From the NCBI RefSeq assembly GCF_040289485.1, contig NZ_PSLG01000061.1, positions 1-12,573 of the forward strand: DNA of 12,573 bases. The letters are read 5' to 3'. The position numbers and the translations under genes were made by a program. Each line of letters opens with the position of its first letter. Position 1 is the first letter of the stretch. Origin of the DNA: Thermoflexus sp040289485. Lineage in GTDB: Bacteria > Chloroflexota > Anaerolineae > Thermoflexales > Thermoflexaceae. The notes under the pieces are model-generated. The model did not search any database. It worked only from the letters and a program-made list of their open reading frames with translations, and had not been told where the DNA came from. This document shows positions 1-6,013 of the stretch, piece after piece.

Positions 1-231
1 CGCGCCCAGGGCGGCCAGGGCGGCCAGGGCCAGCCCCAGGGCCATCCGCAGCAGGCGATCCGCCCAGCGCCGTCGCCGGCCATAGGCACGGTGGAAGCGC
101 CAGCCAGCCTCCCGCGCCGCCGCCCCCGCCGGGCGATGGCCCTGCCGGCGGAGCCACCATGCCCGCGCGCAAAACCCATACTCCCCGACCTCATGGGCTC
201 GGATCCACCGCTGCGGATTCTGATCCATCAT
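1..231 (-). CDS. N-terminal part of a Cas4-like (PD-(D/E)XK-type) membrane-associated protein, cut by window edge
   Basis: Read leftward, an open frame of 77 codons starts at 231 (tandem ATG ATG; the second, at 228, sits better behind the GGGGAGG ribosome binding site) and runs off the window. Residues 10-25 contain IRAHEVGEYGFCARAWWL, which resembles the opening of Cas4/PD-(D/E)XK nuclease-like proteins: a short strand, a Tyr-x-x-Cys-x-Arg motif with the first iron-sulfur-type Cys, then a basic helix. A Gly-x-x-x-His-x-x-Tyr-Gly stretch follows, as in that group. The last visible residues (about 60-77, LLRMALGLALAALAALGA) look like a membrane segment right after a basic patch. The catalytic region is outside the window, so nuclease activity cannot be judged. 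The gene diverges from the aromatic operon. The family call is from pattern memory only; a generic small membrane protein is the alternative. Confidence 0.5.
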   Translation of the reverse strand, partial: MMDQNPQRWIRAHEVGEYGFCARAWWLRRQGHRPAGAAAREAGWRFHRAYGRRRRWADRLLRMALGLALAALAALGA

Positions 232-268
232 CGCCTCCCCAGACGCCGAGGCAGAGGTGGTAGGCAAG

Positions 269-327
269 GTGGGGGCCCCGCTGCACCCTCATCCCTGGCG
301 ACGCTCGTGAGGACCTTGGGCCCCCAC
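269..327. repeat. 10-bp perfect inverted repeat between divergent genes
   Basis: GTGGGGGCCC at 269-278 is the exact reverse complement of GGGCCCCCAC at 318-327, with 39 bases between. It lies just upstream of the -35 box at 336 and inside the probable 5' leader of the leftward gene. It could be a looped operator or a hairpin in the leftward transcript. GC-rich sequence makes chance repeats more likely, so function is uncertain. Confidence 0.35.
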
Positions 328-335
328 GCTGGGAC

Positions 336-363
336 TTGACAGATCGGCCCATCCTCATATAAT
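336..363 (+). promoter_or_regulatory. Consensus sigma-70 promoter of the aromatic amino acid operon
   Basis: TTGACA at 336-341 and TATAAT at 358-363 both match the housekeeping sigma-factor consensus exactly, separated by 16 bases. The expected transcription start is near 370, giving a leader of about 220 nt before the first structural gene. A perfect promoter with no room for an activator fits an operon that is controlled after initiation, by the attenuator downstream. Confidence 0.9.
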
Positions 364-401
364 CTAAGGCCAAACTCGGAGAAGCGGAGAGGGTCCTGGC
401 G

Positions 402-497
402 ATGCAGGTCGGTGCCGCGAGCGTCCGTCTGGGCTACTGGCGGTATTACTTTTACTTTGCCGCGCGTCCGGCGGGGCCGCTCGCGGGGATGACGTGA
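402..497 (+). CDS. Aromatic-rich leader peptide (31 aa) of a Phe/Tyr attenuator
   Basis: A small reading frame starts at ATG 402, eight bases after a purine-rich ribosome binding site (GGAGAGGG, 386-393), and ends at TGA 495-497. Residues 12-19 read YWRYYFYF: four Tyr, two Phe and one Trp in eight codons (435-458), in a region where neighbouring proteins have few aromatics. It lies between a consensus promoter and a rho-independent terminator, upstream of genes that make Phe and Tyr. This is the layout of leader peptides such as PheL and TrpL in enterobacteria, where ribosome stalling at codons for scarce amino acids decides whether transcription continues. The stop codon lies just past the antiterminator strand (473-491), so a ribosome that finishes the peptide would cover that strand. 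The peptide itself probably has no function beyond its translation. It is not a known named peptide; the role is inferred from structure and position. Confidence 0.88.
   Translation: MQVGAASVRLGYWRYYFYFAARPAGPLAGMT
415..486 (+). promoter_or_regulatory. Attenuator 1:2 pairing (anti-antiterminator)
   Basis: Bases 415-423 (CCGCGAGCG) are perfectly complementary to 478-486 (CGCTCGCGG), a 9-bp helix, with two further pairs (425-426 with 475-476) past one mismatch. The helix would enclose the aromatic codons at 435-458 in its loop and would sequester the 5' strand of the antiterminator. It should form when the leader is not translated and be prevented by a ribosome sitting on the aromatic codons. 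Energies were not computed. Confidence 0.65.
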
Positions 498-547
498 TGG
501 TGTAACTCCACCTCAACGATCCTCACCCATCGGCGCGGAGCGGCTCC
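473..547 (+). promoter_or_regulatory. Antiterminator pairing (2:3) of the aromatic attenuator
   Basis: Bases 473-491 can pair with 528-547: 473-482 with 538-547 (ten pairs including one G-U), then 483-485 with 534-536 past a bulged G537, then 488-491 with 528-531 past a 2x2 internal loop, 17 pairs in all. This uses up the 5' arm of the terminator (527-538), so the two structures exclude each other. A ribosome stalled at 435-458 leaves 473-491 free and favours this form; a ribosome at the stop codon 495-497 covers it. Hand-derived; not folded by software. Confidence 0.7.
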
Positions 548-574
548 CCAGAGCCCCCGCGCCGATGGCTTTTT
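527..574 (+). terminator. Rho-independent attenuator terminator
   Basis: A perfect 12-bp stem pairs 527-538 (CCATCGGCGCGG) with 557-568 (CCGCGCCGATGG). Inside the loop a second 5-bp stem pairs 542-546 with 551-555 around CCCA. One base after the stem come five Ts (570-574). It ends 13 bases before the start codon of the first structural gene and after the leader-peptide stop, the position expected of an attenuator, not of an operon-end terminator. Confidence 0.9.
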
Positions 575-587
575 CGGGGGGGCATCG

Positions 588-1847
588 ATGCTCTACGGGG
601 TGCGCGGCGCTGTCACTGCGGAGGCAAACACGCCCGAGGCCATCGCCTCCGCCACCCGCCGGCTGCTGGATGCTCTGACTCGGGCCAACCGCCTCAGCCC
701 CGAGGAGATCGTGGCCGCCTGGTTCACGGCCACGCCGGATCTCACCGCCGCTTTCCCCGCTACCGTGGCCCGGGAGATGGGCTGGGACCAGGTGCCCATG
801 CTCTGCGCCCAGGAGATCCCCGTCCCCCAAAGCCTGCCTCGCTGCATCCGGGTCCTCCTGTTGGTCCAGCCGCGGCGGCCCTTCCGCCCGGTTCCGGTTT
901 ACCTGGGCGAGGCCCAGCGGTTGCGGCCGGACCTGGCCATCGGGCCAGGTCCGGCGGCCGACCCGGACCCGCCCCCAGTGCCGCCGGCCCCCCGGGTGGC
1001 CTTCCAGGGGGAACCGGGGGCCTATTCCCACGAGGCCGCCCTGCGCTTTTTCGGGCCCGGCCTCGCGCTGCTGCCGTGCCGCACCTTCGCCGAGGTGGCC
1101 CAGGCGGTGGAGAGCGGCCAGGCCGACTTCGGGATCCTGCCCATTGAGAACTCCACCGCCGGCTCCATCAACGCCGTCTACGATCTGCTCCTGGATCGGG
1201 ACCTGCGGATCTGGGGGGAGGTGATCCTGCGGGTCCGCCACTGCTTGCTGGCCCCCCCGGGGACCACGCTGTCGGACATCCGGGCGGTCCGCTCCCATCC
1301 GCAGGCCCTGGAGCAGTGTGCCCGCTTCATCGAGCGGCACGGTTGGGAGGCTCTGGCCGTCCACGACACGGCCGGCAGTGCCCGGATGCTGGCGGAGCGG
1401 CCCGAGCCCGGGGTCGCCGTCATCGCCAGCCGCCTGGCGGCCGAGCGCTACGGGTTGGCGGTGTTGGCCGAGGGCATCGAGGACGAGCCGGAGAACGCCA
1501 CCCGCTTCGTCGTGGTGAGCACCCAGGAGCCGCCCCGGGGCGCCCGCCACAAGACCTCCCTGGTGTTCAGCACCCGACACGTCCCCGGGGCCTTGCACGC
1601 CTGCCTGGGGGAGTTCGCCGCCCGGGGGATCAACCTCACCAAGCTGGAATCCCGCCCCCGCCGCGGACGCCCGTGGGAATACGTCTTCTATGTGGATTTT
1701 GAGGGCCACTGGCAGGACCCCCCCTGTCAGGAGGCCCTGCTGGGGCTGCTCCAGCGTGCCTCGTTCGTGAAGCTCCTGGGCTCCTATCCGGTCGCCGAGG
1801 GCCCATGGGCCGCATCCGAGCCTGAGGAAAAGGGAGGGGAGCGATGA
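588..1847 (+). CDS. pheA: Bifunctional chorismate mutase (AroH type) / prephenate dehydratase with ACT domain
   Basis: This 419-residue protein converts chorismate to prephenate and prephenate to phenylpyruvate, the Phe branch. Residues 1-117 match monofunctional Bacillus-type AroH, with the active-site set apparently complete: R6, R62, C73, E76, R88, Y105, R113. A Pro-rich linker follows (about 117-135). The dehydratase begins near 136 with FQGEPGAYSHEA, then LPIENSTAGSI (184-194) and the catalytic TRF motif (305-307). A C-terminal ACT domain (about 322-400) carries GALH (334-337) and ESRP (354-357), the Phe-binding signatures, so feedback inhibition by Phe is expected. The usual bifunctional P-protein joins the dehydratase to an unrelated helical AroQ mutase; joining it to AroH is unusual. 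The start at 588 gives the normal AroH N-terminus and follows a G-rich site (576-582) placed right after the attenuator T-run. The stop overlaps the next start as ATGA. Confidence 0.95.
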   Translation: MLYGVRGAVTAEANTPEAIASATRRLLDALTRANRLSPEEIVAAWFTATPDLTAAFPATVAREMGWDQVPMLCAQEIPVPQSLPRCIRVLLLVQPRRPFRPVPVYLGEAQRLRPDLAIGPGPAADPDPPPVPPAPRVAFQGEPGAYSHEAALRFFGPGLALLPCRTFAEVAQAVESGQADFGILPIENSTAGSINAVYDLLLDRDLRIWGEVILRVRHCLLAPPGTTLSDIRAVRSHPQALEQCARFIERHGWEALAVHDTAGSARMLAERPEPGVAVIASRLAAERYGLAVLAEGIEDEPENATRFVVVSTQEPPRGARHKTSLVFSTRHVPGALHACLGEFAARGINLTKLESRPRRGRPWEYVFYVDFEGHWQDPPCQEALLGLLQRASFVKLLGSYPVAEGPWAASEPEEKGGER

Positions 1848-2854
1848 TCCTGGAATGCACTGCCGATGTGGACCCGCGCGCCGTGCAACGTCTGATCGAG
1901 CACCTGCAGGCCCGCGGCAAGCCGGTGCACTGGGTGCACGGCCCCCAGCCGGTGTTGGTGTGCCCGGACGAGAGGGGGTTGGACCCCCGGGAGCTGCAGG
2001 CCTGGCCGGGGATCCGACGGGTGATCTCCGTTCGCCACGCCTTTCAACTGGCGGCCCGGGATTATCGGCCGGAGGGCACCCAGATCCGGGTGGGGGAGGT
2101 CCTCATCGGTGGAGAGGAGCCGGTGCTGATCGCTGGCCCCTGCGCCGTGGAGTCCCGGTCCCAACTGCTGGAGACCGCCCACGCGGTCCGGGAGGCGGGC
2201 GCCCACATGCTGCGGGCAGGGGCCTTCAAGCCGCGCACCTCCCCCTACACCTTCCAGGGCCTGGGCCTCGCGGGCCTGGAGCTGCTGGCCGAGGCCCGGG
2301 CGGCCACCGGCCTCCCGGTGGTCACGGAGGTGATGTCCCCGGAGGAGGTCCCTCTGGTGGCCGAGGTGGCCGACGTCCTGCAGATCGGCGCCCGCAACAT
2401 GCAGAACTTCAGCCTGCTGAAGGCCGCCGGCCGCCAGCCGAAGCCGGTGCTCCTCAAGCGGGGAATGAGCGCCACCATCGAGGAGTGGCTGCTGGCCGCC
2501 GAATACGTGATGGCCTACGGCAACTTCCACGTGATCCTGTGCGAGCGGGGGATCCGGACCTTCGAACGGGCAACCCGCAACACCCTAGACATCAACGCCA
2601 TCCCGGTGGTCAAGCAACTGAGCCATCTTCCTGTGCTGGTGGACCCCAGCCACGGCACGGGGGACGCCGCCTATGTGCGGCCCATTGCCCGGGCGGCCAT
2701 CGCCGCCGGAGCCGACGGGTTGCTGATCGAGGTCCACATCCGGCCCGAGGCCGCCTGGTCCGACGGCCGCCAGTCCCTCTCCCCGGAGGCCTTCGCCCGA
2801 CTGGTCCAGGAGGTCCGCGCCGTCGCCCGCGCCCTCCGGGAACTCCACGGGTAA
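1844..2854 (+). CDS. aroF: 3-deoxy-7-phosphoheptulonate (DAHP) synthase, type I-beta
   Basis: This 336-residue enzyme condenses phosphoenolpyruvate with erythrose 4-phosphate, the first step of the shikimate pathway. An N-terminal ferredoxin-like domain (about 1-70), as in the Thermotoga enzyme, precedes the barrel. Family marks are GPCAVES (98-104, metal ligand C100), KPRTSPY (129-135), VLLKRGM (202-208), DPSHGTGD (267-274, metal ligand H270), and metal-ligand candidates E296 and D307. The N-terminal domain in this subgroup mediates inhibition by Tyr and/or Phe; which effector acts here cannot be told. Its ATG overlaps the upstream TGA by translational coupling, and GGGAGGGGA just before it is a strong ribosome binding site. 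It is second in the attenuated operon, so pathway entry is controlled together with both terminal branches. Confidence 0.95.
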   Translation: MILECTADVDPRAVQRLIEHLQARGKPVHWVHGPQPVLVCPDERGLDPRELQAWPGIRRVISVRHAFQLAARDYRPEGTQIRVGEVLIGGEEPVLIAGPCAVESRSQLLETAHAVREAGAHMLRAGAFKPRTSPYTFQGLGLAGLELLAEARAATGLPVVTEVMSPEEVPLVAEVADVLQIGARNMQNFSLLKAAGRQPKPVLLKRGMSATIEEWLLAAEYVMAYGNFHVILCERGIRTFERATRNTLDINAIPVVKQLSHLPVLVDPSHGTGDAAYVRPIARAAIAAGADGLLIEVHIRPEAAWSDGRQSLSPEAFARLVQEVRAVARALRELHG

Positions 2855-2860
2855 GCCGCG

Positions 2861-3694
2861 ATGGATGGCTTTCGCTGGGGCGTGATCGGCCTGGGGTTGA
2901 TCGGCGGATCCATCGCCCGCCGGCTGGCGCAGCAAGGCATGCCGGTGCTGGGGGCCGACGTGGACCCGGAGCCCTGCCGACAAGCGGCGGGCTCCGGGAT
3001 CTTCGAGGCGGTGCTGGATCCGGTGGCGCTGGCGCAGGCGGCCGACGGGGTGATCCTGGCCGCGCCGGTGGGGGCCATCGAGGGGTTGCTGGAAGCCCTC
3101 CCATGGCGGCCAGGGCAGGTGATCCTCGACACCGGAAGCACCAAACGGCGGATCGTGGCGGCCATGGGCCGGCTGCCGGCAGGGGTGGGGGCTGTGGGCG
3201 GGCACCCCATGGCGGGCAAGGAGGTCTCAGGGTTCGCCGCCGCCGACCCTGGGCTCTTCCTCGGCCGGCCCTTCATCCTGGTCCCCACCGCCCGCACCAC
3301 CCCGGAGGCGGCGCGGCGGGCCGAGGAACTGGTGCGGGCCCTGGGCGCCCGTCCCATGTGGATGGAGGCCGAGAGCCACGATCGGCGGGTGGCCTGGATC
3401 AGCCATCTCCCCTACGTGACGGCCCTGGCGTTGATGGCCGTGGGGGAGGCGGCCCGGGATCCCGTCCTGTGGGAGATGGCCGCTTCGGGCTTTCGGGACG
3501 CCACGCGGGTGGCGGCCAGCGACCTGCGGATGATGGGCGAGGCGGTGCGCAGCAACGCCGACGAGGTAGTGGCCGCCCTGGACGGGCTGATCGCCACCCT
3601 GGAACGGTGGCGCGCCCACTTGCGGGCGAACCCGCCCCTCCTGCCGCCGGAATGGGAAGCCCTGTCCGCCCGCCGCCGTTCCCTCCGGTTCTAA
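2861..3694 (+). CDS. tyrA: Prephenate dehydrogenase
   Basis: The 277-residue protein oxidatively decarboxylates prephenate to 4-hydroxyphenylpyruvate, the Tyr branch. A Rossmann fold opens with VIGLGLIGGS (8-17), and Asp residues at the end of strand 2 (GADVD, 31-35) suggest NAD+ preference. GHPMAGKE (114-121) contains the catalytic His, and SHLPY (181-185) and GFRDATRVA (210-218) are family signatures in the helical C-terminal domain. There is no ACT domain and no fused chorismate mutase, so any Tyr feedback would have to act through another site. It begins 6 nt after aroF without a clear Shine-Dalgarno sequence, consistent with coupled translation as the last operon gene. Arogenate dehydrogenase activity is a possible alternative that sequence reading cannot exclude. 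Confidence 0.93.
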   Translation: MDGFRWGVIGLGLIGGSIARRLAQQGMPVLGADVDPEPCRQAAGSGIFEAVLDPVALAQAADGVILAAPVGAIEGLLEALPWRPGQVILDTGSTKRRIVAAMGRLPAGVGAVGGHPMAGKEVSGFAAADPGLFLGRPFILVPTARTTPEAARRAEELVRALGARPMWMEAESHDRRVAWISHLPYVTALALMAVGEAARDPVLWEMAASGFRDATRVAASDLRMMGEAVRSNADEVVAALDGLIATLERWRAHLRANPPLLPPEWEALSARRRSLRF

Positions 3695-3703
3695 TCTCAA
3701 AAA

Positions 3704-3750
3704 CCGCGCCCCCTTTGACCTCTTTTTCCCAACTTTCCGGCCCTTCCCCA
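3704..3750 (+). other. C-rich, G-poor tract after tyrA (possible Rho-utilisation region)
   Basis: Of these 47 bases 24 are C and only 5 are G, sharply unlike the surrounding GC-balanced sequence, and no stem can be seen. It starts 10 bases past the tyrA stop, where the aromatic operon should end and where no rho-independent hairpin with a T-run is present. C>G unstructured RNA is what Rho loads on; the assignment is inference. Confidence 0.3.
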
Positions 3751-3783
3751 ATGACGCCCGCATAGGGATGAACAAAAACAGGA

Positions 3784-3802
3784 TCCGCTCCATCGGAGCG
3801 GA
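3784..3802 (+). repeat. 8-bp hairpin in the tyrA-wecG intergenic region
   Basis: TCCGCTCC at 3784-3791 and GGAGCGGA at 3795-3802 form a perfect stem with a three-base loop. No T-run follows, so a simple terminator is unlikely; it could be a 5' leader structure of the next gene or the boundary of a Rho-dependent termination zone. I see no known riboswitch pattern in 3695-3899 and no convincing promoter. Confidence 0.3.
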
Positions 3803-3899
3803 GGCGGCCGGTGAAGCAGTTCCCGACGGGATCTTGTCCGGAGCGCCGAACGATGGCACGCTGTTTCCGGAGCCCAAAGGCTGAAGACGGAGGCGCCGA

Positions 3900-4667
3900 A
3901 TGCCGCGGGCAGAGCCGCCGGTCCGCCGCATCCTCGGGGTGCGGGTCCACGATGTGACCATGGCCGAGGCCCTGGAGCGGGTCGCCGCCTTCCTCGCCGC
4001 CGGCGGCCCCCATCAGATCTGCACGGTCAACCCGGAGTTCGTGATGCACGCCCGCCGGGACCCGGCCTTCTTCCAGGTGCTGGAGCAGGCGGACTTGAAC
4101 GTGCCCGATGGGGTGGGGCTGCTGTGGGCCGGACGGGTGCTCGGGCAGCCGTTGCGGGAGCGGGTGCCCGGCGTGGAGTTGATGGAGGCCATCGCCGCCC
4201 GGGCGGCCCAGGAGGGCTGGCGCCTCTTTCTGTTGGGGGCCGCCCCCGGCGTGGCCGAGCGGGCCGCCGAGACCCTGCGCCGACGCTACCCCGGCCTCCC
4301 CGTGGTCGGCACCTTCGCCGGATCCCCCCGGCCAGAGGAGGCCCCGGCGATCCTGGCCCGGCTGCGCCAGGCCCGGCCCGACGTGCTCTTCGTGGCCTAC
4401 GGCGCCCCCCGCCAGGACCTATGGATCGCCCGATATCAGCCGGACCTCCAGATCCCGGTAGCTATGGGGGTCGGCGGGGCCTTCGACTTCCTGGCCGGGG
4501 TGGTCCCGCGGGCCCCTCGCTGGATGCGAGAGGCCGGCCTGGAGTGGCTGTATCGCCTCCTGCGCCAGCCGTGGCGCTGGCGCCGGATGCGGGTGCTGCC
4601 CCGTTTCGTCCTCGACGTCCTCCGCGCCCGCTATGGGAGGGGTGGGACCGGGGCCCGCGTCGGGTAG
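3900..4667 (+). CDS. wecG: WecG/TagA/CpsF family glycosyltransferase (GT26)
   Basis: The 255-residue protein belongs to the family that transfers N-acetylmannosamine-type sugars from UDP to undecaprenyl-PP-linked GlcNAc, at the inner face of the membrane, for cell-envelope or exopolysaccharide polymers. TVNPEF (42-47), the catalytic-Asp motif NVPDGVG (67-73, D70), RERVPG (86-91), GAPRQDLWI (168-176) and GGAFDFLAG..PRAPRW (192-208) followed by GLEWLYRLL (213-221) cover the family from end to end. The basic C-terminal tail (221-250) matches the appendage that anchors TagA to the membrane. TGA lies six codons upstream, so 3900 is the start, behind ACGGAGG at 3887-3893. No other glycan genes are nearby, so the exact acceptor is unknown. 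Its last 37 bases overlap the end of the opposing gene. Confidence 0.93.
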   Translation: MPRAEPPVRRILGVRVHDVTMAEALERVAAFLAAGGPHQICTVNPEFVMHARRDPAFFQVLEQADLNVPDGVGLLWAGRVLGQPLRERVPGVELMEAIAARAAQEGWRLFLLGAAPGVAERAAETLRRRYPGLPVVGTFAGSPRPEEAPAILARLRQARPDVLFVAYGAPRQDLWIARYQPDLQIPVAMGVGGAFDFLAGVVPRAPRWMREAGLEWLYRLLRQPWRWRRMRVLPRFVLDVLRARYGRGGTGARVG

Positions 4668-6001
4668 ACGCGGGCGGCGAAGGCTTCCCAGTAGCCCCGG
4701 AGGCTCACCGGCCCGTAGGCGAAGATGGCGTGCCCGGCAGCTCCCAGCGCCCGGGCCGCCTCGATGCGATCCTGGATGTCCTGGAAGCAGGCATACCCGC
4801 CGTGGATCCCTGGAAAGACATAGCGCCCGCCGGCGTCGGCCAGGAAATCCGCCACCAGCGTCCGGAACCGATCCAGGGTCCAGACCGTGCGGTCCGGGCA
4901 GTCGCCGGAGGGGCCCGCCGGGTAGATCATCGGCATCAGCGCGTCCACCCAGCCCTCCCGCAGCCAGCGCTTGGAGTCCTGGTAGTAGTCGGAATACCCC
5001 TCGGTGAAACCGGGCCAGCCCCACCGGTTCCGATAAACTCCCCAGACAGCGGCCGTCACCCACGCCCGGGGCCGAACGGCTTTCACCGCCGCGGCCACCT
5101 CTCGGACCATGGTGTTCACCTGCTCCCGCTGCCAGTTCGCCCGGTCCGTGGGATTGCTGAAGGGCGGCGTGAACGGATCATAGGAGTAACCCCGGCCCGG
5201 GTAGCGGACCAGATCCAGGTGCACCCCGTCCACCGGATAGCGGGTCACCAGGTCCTGCACCACCCGGACCACGTGGGCGCGCACGCCGGGCCAGGCGGGG
5301 GTCGCCCAAAGGTAGGCGCTACATGTCATCAGGTTCATGGGGGTCCCCGTGGCATCGTGAACCCGCCAGGCGCTCCAGGAGACTCCGTTGGTGCGGGAGA
5401 ACGTCCAGAAGGGATGGGGCGGGTTCACCGGATCCGGCGGGGCCCCGACGCCGCACGTCCAGGTCGGGTAGACATTCAAGTAGGCGTGAACCTGAAGGCC
5501 GCGGGCATGGGCGGCCTCCAGGAGGACCTGCAGCGGATCGAAGCCGGGGGAGGTCCCCAGGGTCCGGGTGACGGTCCCGGTGAGGTGGGCCGCCCACGGC
5601 TCCAGGCCCGGGGTGTAATAAGCATCCCCCACTCCACGGACCTGGAAGAGGAGCACGTTGAAGCCGGCGGCGGCCGCCCGGTCGGCGATCGCCACCAGGG
5701 CCTCCGGGCGGGCCCACGTCCCGTCGGTGCGCGTCCAGTCGAAGCGGGTCACCCAGAGGGCTCGGAACTCCGGGCGGGCCGCGCGACGGACCAGCGGCAG
5801 ATACGTCCGATACGGGCCGATAGCCGCGGGGCGGCTGGGGAGAACTCCCCGGCCCTCCACCGACGGCGGGCGGTAGCCGCTCCGGAGATACCAGAGCGCG
5901 TTCTCCACGTCCGTCGGAGCGGGGGCCCAGAACCCAGCTCCCTGCCCGGGCCCGACCAACAGGAGCAACAACCCCAGCGCCAGGCTTCTCCGCCGGTTCA
6001 T
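4631..6001 (-). CDS. Secreted GHL10-type (YngK-like) glycoside hydrolase-like protein
   Basis: This 456-residue protein has a signal peptide (RRR at 3-5, hydrophobic 7-17, probable cleavage near 22) and then a GHL10/DUF187-type barrel from about residue 78: FRALWVTRFDW (79-89), FNVLLFQVRGVGDAYY (114-129), GLQVHAYLNVYPTW (168-181), VDGVHLDLVRYP (257-268), WVTAAVWGV (314-322), WVDALMPMIYP (351-361) and FPGIHGG (396-402). These are the order and texture of YngK-like exported glycosidases; the substrate is unknown, with cell-wall or exopolysaccharide glycans as candidates. Four Cys (183, 227, 368, 405) remain after signal removal and could form two disulfides. The start at 6001 follows GGGGAGGAG, 12 nt behind the holB stop, so it is probably co-transcribed. 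It converges on and overlaps the glycosyltransferase gene. Confidence 0.88.
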   Translation of the reverse strand: MNRRRSLALGLLLLLVGPGQGAGFWAPAPTDVENALWYLRSGYRPPSVEGRGVLPSRPAAIGPYRTYLPLVRRAARPEFRALWVTRFDWTRTDGTWARPEALVAIADRAAAAGFNVLLFQVRGVGDAYYTPGLEPWAAHLTGTVTRTLGTSPGFDPLQVLLEAAHARGLQVHAYLNVYPTWTCGVGAPPDPVNPPHPFWTFSRTNGVSWSAWRVHDATGTPMNLMTCSAYLWATPAWPGVRAHVVRVVQDLVTRYPVDGVHLDLVRYPGRGYSYDPFTPPFSNPTDRANWQREQVNTMVREVAAAVKAVRPRAWVTAAVWGVYRNRWGWPGFTEGYSDYYQDSKRWLREGWVDALMPMIYPAGPSGDCPDRTVWTLDRFRTLVADFLADAGGRYVFPGIHGGYACFQDIQDRIEAARALGAAGHAIFAYGPVSLRGYWEAFAARVYPTRAPVPPLP

Positions 6002-6013
6002 CCGCTCCTCCCC

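Noticed and set aside
1855..3765. A 636-codon plus-strand open frame over aroF and tyrA
   Set aside because: Out-of-frame shadow of two clearly recognised enzymes; low-complexity Gly/Arg/Pro content and no motifs.
3760..3899. Possible riboswitch upstream of wecG
   Set aside because: I compared it by eye with c-di-GMP, TPP, SAM, cobalamin, T-box and preQ1 patterns and saw no matching conserved core.
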